From Aquila chrysaetos chrysaetos (taxonomy: Eukaryota > Chordata > Aves > Accipitriformes > Accipitridae): a stretch of 64,000 nt of DNA. Position 1 is the first letter of the stretch. Each line of letters begins with the position of its first letter. Below the pieces are notes generated by a model. That model saw nothing but the letters and a program-made list of their open reading frames with translations. It had not been told where the DNA came from and searched no databases. Both the position numbers and the translations under genes were made by a program. The stretch covers positions 1,800,196 through 1,864,195 of the forward strand of contig NC_054457.1 in the NCBI RefSeq assembly GCF_900496995.4. The letters run 5' to 3'. Positions 31,211 through 43,354 of this stretch are shown piece by piece.

Positions 31211-34200
31211 CATTAAAATGCATGAAGAGAGAAATACAAAGGAAAAGAATGATGAAAAAACACCTAAAGGAGCTGTACCAGCATACCTGCTAGACAGAGA
31301 GGGCCAGTCCTGGGCTAAGGTTCTAACATTATTAAACAGAAAAGAAAAAGCTGTAAGTAACTGTAATAAAATTCAGATACTTACTATTACTTGTGACAAT
31401 GACCACTTTGTGTTGCTGATGCTCGGGTGACTTACAGCCTATAAGCAAAGTCTAAATATTGATATTGTACAAAATCTGAAACCTTGAATTATTGAATAAT
31501 CTAGGACAAAGTAAGCATATGCAATATCTTGATCTTTCCTAACTTTAATGCTAGTTAAAATAAGTAGCTATGAGTTGTATAAAAAGTATGGTCTACCACT
31601 ACACTTTAGGGAAATTTTATTTTATGCTTTGGTTGTCCCCTTTCATGTAGCAGCGCTGCATGTAAGACTATTGACTTTTTCTTATTTTTCCCCTCCCCTC
31701 CAGGGGAAATGGGAGGTTCCTGTGCCAAAGGTCCATGCACAAGGAGAAACAGAAGTTTTAAAAGTGATTCGTACAGGAAAGAGAAAGGAGGAGGCCTGGA
31801 AGAGAACAGTTACAAAAGTTTGTTTTATTGGAGATGGCTTTACTAGGAAGCCTCCTAAATACAAATGATTCATTCAACCAATGGTAATGTTCTTGAGACT
31901 TAAAGAACATTTAAGTAATAATTCTTTTGACTTACCACTTTGAGTTCCTGTGGTAAGGAAACTTTATTCTATGATAATGCACTTGATTATTACTGATGTA
32001 GAACATTCTTATTAGTTTCCTTGCAGAAATCTAAACTTAGAATAGCCTGAGGGTGGGGAGATGCCCCTGCAGTCACAATCTGCACTGAAATATCTCAACT
32101 CTTACTCCCATAATTCAGATGATGCCAGTGAGTTAAAGCTACCAGCTGTCAAATTAGCATGGGAAGGTCTTTAGCAGAGGTACTTTGAATAGCTTTTCAA
32201 ATTGGAGGCTTCTGTCTTTTTCAAGATGCTGTGATTCTGTCAGCTGCAGAAGCCTACTCTGTTCTAGGACTCCAGAACTCCCTCCTTGTGGCTTGTTAAG
32301 TAAGCTTGAAGCACAGAGGTGACCGTATGCAAGGGAAATGCTATGCCTCCAGCCTGGCCTTTTCTTACATGGCTGCAGGAACAGCATGTGGGCTCTAGCT
32401 GCCTGGCAGTGCACAGGAGGAAAAATTAGATTCACTAAGATAGTGTATTTTTTTCTATAAATACCTGTTCCTGTTTCCTTAGAAGAATCAACAGAATCAC
32501 TATTACAGGCTGCCTGTTGGATTGTACCTCATTACTATTTTGACAGTCATCTTACACAGAAGCCTTGGATAGATTTTTATTGATGCAGAAAAGGTTATGG
32601 TACTTAGTGGTAAAGTCCCCTTTATAAAGCACAGGTCACTAGATAGAAAGTGTTATGAGAGATGGGTATTTAATATTTTACAGTATGTGAGAGGTTTTTC
32701 AGTTTTACAAGAATAAAGGAAAAATTTCTAGTCTTAAAAAACAGTAGCACTATTAAATGCTTTACCATAAACTCCTAATTTCTTCATGGAACAGAAGCCA
32801 TCTGAGGTAGCAAGTATTCTTCTTGTACTACTATTAAAAATTGGCATCCTGAAAATACACATAGAAAGCTTTATCTTGTCATTAATCAGGTTTTTAAACA
32901 AATCTGGCATTCTGTAGTAGGCAGATAGCATTCTGTATTCTAGGTGTTTCATTCTTCCCAGTCTCTTAAAACATATAAAGCTGAGGACACAATGCTAAAA
33001 GTGTTAAGCTAGATTAGTCGTGAGGGCTTAAAGCAAATATTAACTTGTTCTAACACTCCTTATGCAACAGGGCTTACGTTTCAAGAAGGCACGCATGACA
33101 CATCCTGAATTTAAAGCTACTTTTTGCCTACCTATCCTTGGTGTAAAAAAGAATCCTTCTTTTCCTTTGTATACAACACTGGGTGTAATTACCAAAGGTA
33201 CCATCATCGAGGTGAACATGAGTGAGCTTGGCCTTGCGACAGAAGGGGGCAAAGTTATCTGGGGTAAGTAAGTAGTTAAACTAGCTCTACTGCAGAACTA
33301 CTTTAAAAAGTTTTAAGTCTTTATTGTCTGATGTATTGTCAAGACCACGTCCTATAAATTGTCATAATTGATCCATTGTTAAATGTTAGGTTTGGGCTGT
33401 AGTAGAAGCAACTCCTAGGCACCTCTATAAATGCAAGTTTTAAGTTTTAATCTTAGGCTTTCAGTTCACACTTTCAACATCAAATTAGTTGAAGTTCAGA
33501 AAAAAAGACTTAACTTGCTTGCTTATGTCTCGCATTAAGTAGTGCTACAAGTCTATAAAGACCTAACTATGTGAACTATGAACAATCGTATTATGTTTTC
33601 AGTGAAAGTTCTGTATAGAAGTATATTCGTAGGACGAGATGGACTTCTTTTAACAGCGAGGTTGACTTGAACTATAGCAGAACCTATGACTAGATATAAG
33701 GAAGAATTTTTTTACAATGAGGGTGGTGAAACACTGGAACAGGTTGCCCAAAGAGGTGGTAGATACCCCATCCCTGGAAACATTCAAGGTCAGGTTGGAT
33801 GGGGCTCTGAGCAACCTGATCTAGTGAAAAATGTCCCTGCTCATTGCAGGGGGGTTGGACTAGATGACCTTTAGAGGTCCCTTCCAACCCCAAACTATTC
33901 TATGATTATTTTTTTTAATGTACCCATAACTCTAAATGATACATTTATAAAAACAGTCTGAATAAAATATTTTGAGAACCTAAGTTTGCAGCTCAGCAGC
34001 AAGTACATTTAGATTTCAAAATGCATTTCAGTTTTGGAACAGGAATTTCCTACGCTTCTAAAGCGACTTGTGGATTGAACTTGCAAACATAAAAAATTCT
34101 AATTTATTATATAAACTACTTCAAGCTTTTGTAGACATTTAATTCCCTATTCTCTTTAGGGAAATATGCACAAGTAACAAACAGTCCAGAAAATTATGGC

Positions 34201-34227
34201 TGTATTAATGCAGTTCTACTTGTCTAA
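31211..34227 (+). pseudogene. NSA2: NSA2 copy, 5' exons missing, nonsense codon
   Basis: NSA2 is a nucleolar factor for 60S ribosomal subunit assembly (about 260 residues). Four exons are readable: 31211-31352 ([18 protein letters not shown]), 31704-31883 ([18 protein letters not shown]), 33071-33263 ([18 protein letters not shown]) and 34160-34227 (GKYAQVTNSPENYGCINA, stop TAA at 34225). All introns are GT-AG. Together they cover roughly residues 65-260. Exon 4 has TGA at 31866-31868 where human has Arg. In exon 3 a 4-base and a 5-base loss shift the frame for about 25 bases (the ancestral SNIIKQKRK is readable in another frame). The first exons are absent. It is a decayed genomic copy, tail-to-tail with FAM169A as in human. 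Confidence 0.88.
33640..33907 (+). mobile_element. CR1 LINE 3' end
   Basis: Typical CR1 3' tail: GGAAGAATTTTTTTACAATG, GGTGAAACACTGGAACAGG, GGTTGGACTAGATGACC, ending CTATTCTATGATT. It lies in the NSA2 intron between exons 5 and 6. The left boundary is approximate. Confidence 0.93.
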
Positions 34228-35477
34228 GTTGTGTTTGATACTAAGCATTAGACATGGGCTCCTGCAAAAATCAGTGCAGTTTCAACAAGTTTGCAAGATC
34301 TCTGGAACCTTCAACCATTCAAGAACATTGACCTGACCCCACAAGCTGGTGAGGAACTTAAACATGCCAGAAACCGACTGCTCAGATTTTTATATTTATT
34401 ATGTTTGCTCAGCTGAACACTGTCCAAATGAAGTGATTCAATTTTCATGTTTTGCTAATGTGGTATGGATTTGATCTAAACATTCTTGGTGTTTTTACAG
34501 TAAATATATTGTATAAATACTTATTCAGCTCACATTCCTAGCGATGGGAAATACAGCCACTATCTCCCATGATGGCCTACTGTAATAGCTAAAGGTACAG
34601 AGGAACAAATTAACTTGCATTCTGCTTCTGGGAAAGCAATAGAATTGGAAGAATGCAGCTATAATCTTACTGCAGACTTGTATCAGAAATTAAACACTCA
34701 GTTTAGTACTTGCCCCTACAGAAACACAGGCTTAAGATCATATCAGCAGTGTGGGGGTGCAGTGGGGAAGGTAACTAGAAGAGCAGCTATTTCTTTTTTC
34801 CTGTTACCTCCTTTCTCCCCTTTGCCTCTGTGACTGCATTAATGGAAAGAATAAGGGCTGGGGGGTGTGGCATTGTGGTTCCAGGCAAGAGAAGAAGTTT
34901 CAGAAGTTTAAGTTTATGAAGTTGTAGGGGTTTTACAATGTGAAATTTGAGAATGGCATGACAACTGTGATAGCTACAAGTAGTTGTAGGTATCTTGGTT
35001 GCTTTAAGAAACATTCAAGAAAAACTAAAGTCCCAAGCATCAAGTGATCAATGTATATTTAGCTTACATCCTCAAAATACAAGAAACAAAAGCTGCTTCT
35101 AAACTGGAAGTTTTCAGTGATGCTGTATAATAACTGCATCAGTAATCTTCTAGTTGAGAATTTGGTGGTAACAAACTTAGCACAATCTACCACTACAAAT
35201 ACACACACCATTTTATATTCCTACTCTTAAATAGTACTTTGCTTCAAGCCAAGGAACTTTTAACACAAATTCCAAGTCAAATCCAGTTTATGAAGGCACT
35301 CTTACCCCTCAACATTGTAAAAGGGAAACTTTCAAACAAAACTTTAAGATATTTCAGAAGCCAGGATGTGAATAGGTTTTGGGTTTTTTTGCATTAACAT
35401 AGATTAAAGTTTAAGACTAGAGGTGGTCACACATGCAGTAAGCCACAGGGACAGGCAGGTTATATAGGCAGGTGATT
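34228..35477. other. NSA2 3' flank, nothing recognised
   Basis: About 1.25 kb of AT-rich sequence after the NSA2 stop. The first part would be 3' UTR. No gene or clear repeat seen. Confidence 0.5.
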
Positions 35478-35950
35478 ATAGAATCACAGAATAGTTAAGG
35501 TTGGAAGGGACCTCTTGAGATTGTCTAGTCCAAGCCCCCTACTTAAAGCAGAGTCAACTACAGTAGGTGTCTGAGGGCCGTGTCCAGTCAGGTTTTGAAC
35601 ATCTCCAAGGATGGAGACCACCACCTCTCTGGGCAACCTGATCCAGTGTTTGACCACTCTTACAGTTTAAAATGTTTTATGTTTAAATAGAATTTCCTAT
35701 ATTCCAATTTGTGCCCACTGCCTCTTGTGTCCTGTCACTGGGCACCACTGAGAAAAGGCTTGCTCCATCTTCTTTATACCCTCCCACTAGGTATTTGTAC
35801 ACAAGGGTAAGATCCCTCCTGAGCCTTCTCTTCTCCAGGTTGAACAACTGCAACTCTCAGCCTCTTGCATGACAGATGCTCCAATCCCTTAAATCATCTT
35901 CATGACTGTAACAGTACTTCCAGATCTGGAACTCTGGCCAGAAGTCAAGC
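35478..35950 (-). mobile_element. CR1 LINE 3' end, minus strand
   Basis: Plus strand reads ATAGAATCACAGAATAG, GGTTGGAAGGGACC and CACCTCTCTGGGCAACCTG through TGAGCCTTCTCTTCTCCAGG, the reverse complement of a CR1 3' end and distal ORF2. The right edge fades near 35950. Confidence 0.93.
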
Positions 35951-38900
35951 TAACTGCTTTTGTACCAGCTTTGTAACTTCTCTTACACTGTCTGATAGAG
36001 GCAGTACTTTAATTATACCAAAATTTTCTCCACTTACAGGCTATATTGTTAGTTCAACACTTTGCCCTAGTCTAGACTTAGTAACTTACTATGATTTTTA
36101 CTTATTTGTGTAGTGATAAGTGATTTGAAACTGAGAGGGTCAGTAGACAAGCCAGTAAGGCATTTGCTTGGAGAGAGGGCATTTTGTCAAAACAGATAAG
36201 CCTCCGTTTAAGTCCTTGTTGCTTTACCCTTTACTGCATGTTAACAAGTAACATGAACAGAATACTTTAATTTTCTATTACACAGTGCCCCCCTCCCACA
36301 AAGTACAGCTGTCTTAAGAACATTACTACATTTTGTGTTATAAAACACATGACTTATTGACTGAATAACAATTGTTAAACTTAAGACATTTTAATGTATT
36401 GCACTATAAGGAGTACGTTACAGCATTTCTAGTTGGCTTGTCTATAACAAACTACATTAATAACTGCTAAGTTTATACCAACTATGCAAGATGATGTAAA
36501 CAGCCTATTCTACAGCTTTTTTATAAAAGTCTGATGCATAAGCTAATTAAGTACAGGAAATTATTTTAATAGGCAAAAGATTTTTCAATTAATAATCTTT
36601 GAGCTTTTAAAGCTCCTTGGTAGCAGACGGATTGTGAAATGATGCTAGTTTCTAGTGAACTGAACCACTTTAAAACATGCCTCCTGGATAGCACAAAGGA
36701 CTCAAATACTAAAAACCAAGAAAAAAAATAATCACAAAATATAAGTTTAATTACTACTTCAAAACATTTCAAAAGCAGTCAAGACAATACTAAAAAAAGG
36801 AAAAAACTAAAACCACACTGTAACAAGACTTAAGTACAGTACTCTAGAATAGCAACACATCTTTCATAAGATTTATAAACAGGGTATCACTAGTTTAGAA
36901 AACATCTAACACCACATTTATGAAAATAAATTTAGACATGTATCCTCTTGGAAATAAAATTTTAGAACGGTCACAGGGCAGAGAAGCTGAAACAGGCTTA
37001 TTTATTGCTATGTTTAACTTAGTAGTGTTGATGACATTGTAAATGATCAATTTAATTACTGACATCTACAAATGAAATGGTATTAAAAAAAGCAACAAAC
37101 CAAGGTCAGACATCATTTAAAATAAGTTAAAAGCACTTTTAAAATAAGACATGTATACATTTTCATGTAAAGGACTATGAAACATGAGAACAGCAAACAA
37201 GAATTCTGCATGAAATGAAGAGAGACCAAAAGAGAATGTGGGAGAAGCAAAGCAAATCCTGTTAAAAGTTAACAAGCAGTACAAGAGAGATGTTTGAACA
37301 AATGTTGGATTCAAATACAAAACCATTTACCATTTAAGTCCAAAGCTGAAGTCACCAATTTAATGTTCTTTAAACTCTATTCCTAGACTAAATATAGCTC
37401 AAAAATAATACTGCTTGCTTTCACTGTACACATGTAGTTCCACATGTAATAGCATTTGGTACAAACTTGTATAAAGTCGATGTTTTAATCATTGGTTGCC
37501 GGTGAGATAAGAATTTTTAAGATCTTTAAGAGTTCGATGGTAATAAGACAGACAGTTAACAGACACCAAAAAAAAAATCATCCAAGCCTAGAAAATGCTG
37601 GTTTTCCCAAGGTAAAACACTTCAGTCAATACAGCTGTCAGATATGTTCCTTTGCATTAATGTAACAGAAGGTATAGACTATTAAACTACTATTCCAATG
37701 GGACAATCAGTACAGCAATAAAAACTATTATTTAAAGTCAGTATTTTGATTTTGCTACTCCATATTTACTGCAAGATGATTGATGCCAAAGAAGTTGTTA
37801 CAGAAATAAACTGTGCCCTTTAGTTCAAAGTACTGCTGCAATCACAATTAGAACTATGTCCAGTTTTCAAGACCATACTGGTTATCAGAATTGCTAATTG
37901 CACCCTAACTGCCCACATTCTGTACATAACAATCTGGCCATCAGGTACTATCTCAGGTACCCCAGATTTACAGAGGTATCTACTCAAATTCATATTTTTA
38001 AGTGTACTCTTAAGTTCAGTATTTAAAATTGACTCACTGAAATTAGATCAGAAACCTGACTGTTCTCAGCAGAAACCAAGATTGACCTAATCTAATAATC
38101 CTGTTGTAATATTTATGCATTCAACATACAAATGTCTTAAAAGTATGATATTAATTGAAATCAGTTCCAACTTAGCCATGAAAAGTAAAAGCCAGATGAG
38201 TGAAATAATTACCTTCTCACAAACACTGTTTTCCAACCTCACAGGGAATACAAGTGATAAACATATGTATCAAAAATCCACCTAGAAGTAATTGAAATAA
38301 CTGGGACTCACTTTTCATAAACAAAAAAATCCTTAACTTATTGAAAGTGGATTCAATTGTTTCAATTGAAGTATTCAGCAGATTACTGTTTAGTAAAGCT
38401 TGCTCTAACAAATAGAAGATGAGTCACAATATACTGCATACAGCCACCCTTAAGCCATCAGCCCTCACAAATCCCAAATTCTTAGCAATGCAATAGATGT
38501 GTTTTCTAGCCACTTTTTTTAACACAATAAATATTAGCACTAAAAGAGAAGCCATACAGAAGATAACAAGTTTTGTCTCATGTGCTTCAAAAAAAATGTT
38601 TGATTAGTTTTAGAAATGCTTATGGTTAGCTTGAATATGTTTACAAACAATCATGAAAGATAGTGAACATTTATCAGTCACAGGGTTCATAAGGAGTACC
38701 TGTATGTACATTGATAGGAAGTTATAGATACGTAAAATGGTGCAAGAAACCCAGATTTAACTAGTTAATCCCATACACCCTAAATCTAAAGTTTAGGTAA
38801 TACATGTTTCTTAAAAACTGCCTTTTTTCCATAAGCTTCTCTTAACGGATTAAAAAGGAGCATGCTACTTCATCAACTGAAATAAATAATAAGAATATAT

Positions 38901-39024
38901 CTTATACAGTTAAAATATCTTATAAATACAGTTAAACTGCATAAGCATAAAACCCAAAACCAGATTCTTACATTAGCTTCATAGAGGGATAAAAATTAAG
39001 ACAGCATTACAACTATTCAAGTGA
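35951..39024. other. Intergenic sequence, nothing recognised
   Basis: About 3.1 kb of AT-rich DNA between the NSA2 remnant and the mosaic provirus. Open frames are short and match nothing I know. FAM169A transcription would run toward it, but its coding region ends 5.9 kb to the right. Confidence 0.5.
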
Positions 39025-39047
39025 ACCTTTGTCACGTCCCAATTTCT

Positions 39048-39487
39048 CAGGCACTACAACTGAACCAGCAAACCAACCTGTACCAGTATCAGTTGCCCCC
39101 ATACAGAAGAAGAAATATACAAAAAAATCAGTTCACTTAGAGAAGGATGAAGGTGAACCAGGGTCATCATGGGAACAGGAGGAAGAGGCAGAACCAGAGG
39201 TAATCACCCGATCCCTATCCCTGAGTGAGCTGCGGGATATGCGAAAAGATTTCAGCCCTCGTCCAGGTGAGCACATTATCACCTGGCTGCTTGGATGCTG
39301 GGAGAATGGGGCTAGTAGCCTGGAATTAGAAGGTAGGGAAGCCAAGCAGCTGGGATCACTTGCCAGGGAAGGTGGCATTGACAAGGCAATTGGAAAAGGG
39401 ACACAAGCTCTCAGCCTCTGGAAGCGACTCCTGTCAAGCGTGAAGGAAAGGTACTCCTTCAAGGAAGATGTTATATGTATGGACAGT
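39048..39487 (+). pseudogene. gag: ERVL-like gag C-terminal fragment inside the mosaic
   Basis: Open plus-strand frame from TEPANQPVPVSVAPIQ through GEHIITWLLGCWENG to SVKERYSFKEDVIC, the same C-terminal gag block as at 2.7 and 16.6 kb but without any break. It starts right at the LTR stub with shared bases CAGG and ends near 39480, where antisense pol of the other provirus begins. No ERVL LTR or pol accompanies it. Confidence 0.85.
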
Positions 39488-40330
39488 CTGTGAATTGTAA
39501 AACCCCACTTGATGTGGAGTGGATCTGTTGGGTGAATTGGCCCTAAGGCCTGATATACCCCAGCCTCAAAGATTAACAGCTTCAGAGCTTCCTCATGAAT
39601 GGGGGTCCAGTCCCAAGCAGCTCTTTTGCATGTTAAGTTATAGAGGGGCCGGGCTGTGATAGAGAAATTGGGAATATGTTTCCTCCAGAATACTAGCAAA
39701 CCTAGGGCATGTTGGAGTTCCCTCTTATTTCTAGGCATTTTAACCTGTTTGAGGGTAGTTAAGGTTTCAGGGGGAATGCACACTGTCCCACCCCTCCACC
39801 AGATACCCAGGAACTTCACTTCAGAAGATAGGAGTTGTATCTTTTCACCTGGAATTTGGAGTCCTAATTTTTCTAGGTGAGTAATTATCTCTGCTTGGGT
39901 CTGTCCCACTACTTTGGTATCAGGGCCGCCAATCAATACATCATCAATGTACTGGTATACCTACCTACTCCTTTTGCAGAAGTGATTTTGGTGAGCTCTT
40001 GAGCCAACGCATAATGAGCAATTGTCGGCGAGTGCCGATATCCCTGGGGGAGACATGTAAAAGTGAATTGCATGCCTTCCCAAGTAAAAGCGAAGCGATC
40101 TCTATCTGCTTCCTGCAAAGGGACCATAAAGAACAGATCTTTTACATCGATAGTTGCTAAAATTTGATGGGCTTGTTCTTGTATGGTTGCAATTAGCTCA
40201 ACTATGTTAGGCACTGCAGCTGTTGAGGGGGCTGTGTTGGCATTCAGGCGCCAATAGTCAATGGTCAATCACCACTTTCTGTTGGGTTTACGGACTGGCC
40301 ACACTGGGGAATTATAAGGTGAGTGTGTGG
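39488..40330 (-). pseudogene. pol: Reverse transcriptase of the mosaic provirus
   Basis: Minus-strand RT: fingers/palm (TIDYWRLNANTAPS, ATIDVKDLFFMVPL, FAFTWEGMQFTFTCLPQGY), the catalytic YIDD at 39940-39951, then thumb and connection (LGLQIPGEKIQLLSSEVKFL, GLLVFWRKHIPNFS, LGPIHPTDPLHIKWGF). A frameshift just before YIDD (near 39955-39965) and a TGA at about 40266-40268 break it. This is the palm segment that the related plus-strand provirus lacks. Confidence 0.85.
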
Positions 40331-40860
40331 GAACAACTATCCCTTGCTCCCATAATTCAGCTATCACCAAAGTGATCCCTTCTCTTGCCCGTAGGGGGAA
40401 CGGGTAAGGTTTGACATTAACAATCTTAGAAGGGGGTAGTTCAGGTGCAGGCCGTAATAGTCATACAAACACGGTGGGGAGACCAAACACCCACTCTCTT
40501 CCTCTTGAGTCCACCCAGGCTCATCCTTTCAGCAAATCTAGTCCCAAAATGTTAGTTGGTAGTGGTCCCAATATCGTTATAGTTTCTATCACAGTCTCAT
40601 CTCCTGGCAACCAGCACTTAACTTGAACAGTTGCCTGGGGCCGAGAGTTTCCAAATACATCGGTTACCCATATTTGTTTCTTGTCAGCAACTATCCCATT
40701 GCGGTCGGCAACATCTCGTCAAAGTGCTGACATTTGAGCCCCGGTATCTACTAAGAAGGTGATGGGCGTTTTAAGGGGACCAAGGGGGAAAGTAATCATT
40801 AAATCCCCTCCTTGGTTGTTCTCTGTGAGTCTCCTTACATAGACCCACCCACCATCCCCC
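40331..40860 (-). pseudogene. pro: Protease of the mosaic provirus
   Basis: Minus-strand protease with an intact active site reading FLVDTGAQMSAL (about 40727-40762). It is followed by a region matching the Ser-primed protease (DVFGNSRPQATVQV type text near 40625-40665). Several stops and frame changes occur between here and RT. Confidence 0.72.
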
Positions 40861-41242
40861 AGCTCACTTACTGGGGACAGCACGTCTCGTTTCCCGACTT
40901 CAAGTTGATTAGATCTCCCTCTGGGGCTGAGGGAGTGTTTTTCTGCAGGCTCACTTTAGGTTCTGCCCTGGTAATATCTCAAGTAGGTGGTCCTTCTTTT
41001 GGGGGTATTTCCCCCTTTCCCTTCCACACATGGACAAGCTTCTCCAGTGTCATGGCAGGCATCCCATCCATTAAATCTCAGGGAATTCCCCTCTCAATTC
41101 CTTCGGCCCATAATAAATTCCTCCTGACTCCCATTCTCCTTCCATAATTAATTAATTCCTGGGCAACCTCCCCCCAGGTTAGGGCTCTGCCTGTTCTCGG
41201 CCTGGCAGGATTTCCTGCTTGCGGAGTCAGGGCATCCTTTAA

Positions 41243-42428
41243 TCAGTCTTGCAACTGAATTGCATATAGTTTTAGGGAATCTGGCAAGCCCCTTGTAAGC
41301 AGGGTCATTCGGTCAGGATCGGCTACCAATAGCATCAGGGATGGTTGCCTCAGGATTAGTTGTCTATGATGCATAAGTTGGAGGCAGGTGGTTTTTTGGA
41401 TGCTTTCAGTTAAGTGATCAATATTGGGGGTATCAATACTGATCGGATCTCCTCTTTCTAGAGGGTCTAAACCTCCCACCCAATAAGCCACCCTTTGGGT
41501 CAGCAACCAGGGTTCTCTAGGGTCGTCTACCGTGAGAAACACCCCCGGCCCCCAATATCCTTGGGCTTCGTCCTCTGGTAGCATGATTCGGTCACCCCCT
41601 GTCAGCAAGACCCTCCACACATATTCAGTCTCGGTCTCCTTTGCTAAGTGGCTAAACTTTTCCTGGAACTTAGACAAGTCCAAGGCTGAGTACAGTATCT
41701 GTTTTACCACAGTCTCTTCATCTTCCTCCCCAGCTTCTGTTATCTCAGTCTTTATCAAAGGGCATAATACCGCTTTACCATCCTTAAGAGATAAGGTTTT
41801 CCTACAATCTTCCAAATCTATTAAAGGGTAAAGTGGTTTGGGTTTTCAGGACTCTCGTTCATCTCTCTTTGCTAGGGATGGAAAGCCAGCCTTGCTTTCA
41901 TAATTGGAGTTGCTAGCTCTGCTCCGGTCCTTAAGTGCCTCACGCAGTATTTTCTCCCTATCTCGCAAGTCAAACAGGTTGGCACAAAGTTGATGATTCG
42001 CCTTGCGTTCCACATCTAACAGGGTCTCTTGTTCTTTCCCTTCTAGCCCCTTCTTCCACCAATTGATTTTACAGCTCCCTCACTAAGTCTTGGAGAGATT
42101 TCATGCTTTCTTCCTCAGCAGATTTGCTTACACTTTTATACTGTTGGGCTGCCATTAGAGCGGCTCCCAACAATCTACATACCATTGCCTTTCCTTTTCC
42201 CAGTCTCCATTTTTGCTCTTTCGCTAATACCGTAATCCTTTCCACCACTGATTTAGGATCATGCCAACTACTGTGAGCCCATATCATCCCCGGTGGGGTG
42301 GGACATGCTTTATATTCTTCCAATTTTTCAGAAAGGGGAAAGCAGTCAAGCTCTGGCATTTCCCAGGCAGCCATGGTTTGCCACTGCTTGGACCTCTCCC
42401 AGCCAATAGCTGAGAAATCACTTCCCAA
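41243..42428 (-). pseudogene. gag: gag of the mosaic provirus
   Basis: Two open pieces. 42428-42069 (119 codons) holds the N-terminal part (MPELDCFPLSEKLEEYKACP, DPKSVVERITVLAKEQKW, VCRLLGAALMAAQQY). 41815-41243 (190 codons) holds the capsid-like part (FSHLAKETETEYVWRVLLTG, QGYWGPGVFLTVDDPREPW, VAYWVGGLDPLERG, RGLPDSLKLYAIQL). The interval 41816-42068 has stops. It is clearly homologous to the gag at 21.9-22.8 kb. Confidence 0.8.
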
Positions 42429-42492
42429 CTCTCCCCACCCATAAATCGGGTGGATTGTTGGTAGTCCCGTCAGATCCTCCTCAACTCAGGGA

Positions 42493-42510
42493 ATCCTGTC
42501 CATGATGCCA
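42493..42510 (-). promoter_or_regulatory. Degenerate primer binding site
   Basis: The minus strand reads TGGCATCATGGACAGGAT, 13 of 18 matching the tRNA-Ser site of the related provirus and at the same distance from the LTR (TTTTAAT spacer). Either a decayed Ser site or a different primer. Confidence 0.45.
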
Positions 42511-42517
42511 ATTAAAA

Positions 42518-43349
42518 TGTCACGTCCAAATTTCTCAGGACGACAACTCGGGTTCGCTGATTCTCAGGTCAGGATTAAGTTGAAACGACACCAGGGATCC
42601 TTTAACTCACAAAACACAACTTTTATTCACTCACAACAAGAATTGGCATGAAACTACATCAGTAAACTGTGTAACATGCTAACCATACATCACCAAACAT
42701 ATGCTACAAGCCTTACTTATTTGGGGATCAGTTCAGGGAAGACAATAAGGAGAGCCCTCCCATTGAGTCACAAGGTTCAGAGTGGACCCCCTTGCTTTCT
42801 AGACTCCTTCTCAGAGAGGAGGAGCCTAGGGACAGCTAGATCCACTCCTAGTCCCAGACTTGGTCAAAAGTTTATATCTAAAGGGATGAGGCGTAGGAAT
42901 TACGGGGGGAAAGAGAGAGAGATAAAAGAGAAAGATTTCACCAGTCCTGGGTCCAGTGTTGGTCCGGCCAGCCTAGAGGTCCAGGTCCGGAGGGTGCATG
43001 CACATGGGGCTTCAGTTTGTGTCCTTTTATCATCCTTGCCCCTCCTTCAGGCGGGCACTTGAACTCATTAGGCTAATTAGGTGTCATGCATGGTTTGCGC
43101 TTCCAGAACCTTTGGGAAATGGGTCGGTGGGCTTGGGGGTCGTTTGGAGAGTAACTTCTCCCTCCCTGCAGACATGACCACTGTTCGATCTTTGGCCATA
43201 TATGGTGAGCTGCCCTGCTCAGCATATCAGAACATGAACTGCCTGTGCACCCTCCTGCATGCCCTCCCCACCCTCAGTGCAGGGTTCATTGTTATGCAGA
43301 ACTTGCCCCACGACAATGTTTGAGACATTAACTCTTTCAGTCTCTCACA
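42518..43349 (-). mobile_element. 5' LTR of the mosaic provirus (LTR-A family)
   Basis: 832-bp minus-strand LTR beginning TGTGAGAGACTGAA at 43349 and ending GGACGTGACA at 42518. It includes a purine-rich tract at 42905-42937. The same family as the split LTR at 21271-27551. Confidence 0.85.
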
Positions 43350-43354
43350 ACCTC

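Larger units (their letters stand above)
39030..43349 (-). mobile_element. Mosaic provirus with antisense ERVL gag insert
   Basis: Minus-strand provirus of the Ser-primed/LTR-A group: 5' LTR 42518-43349, gag 42428-41243, protease and RT 40800-39490. The 3' half (RNase H onward) and nearly all of the 3' LTR are missing. In their place is a plus-strand ERVL gag piece (39048-39480), followed by only 22 bp of LTR end (39030-39051). Outer flanks are ACCTT (39025-39029) and ACCTC (43350-43354), a near-perfect 5-bp TSD. Confidence 0.8.

Noticed and set aside
31211-34227. NSA2 copy as a processed retrogene
   Set aside because: Introns with GT-AG sites and pyrimidine tracts are present, so it is a genomic copy.
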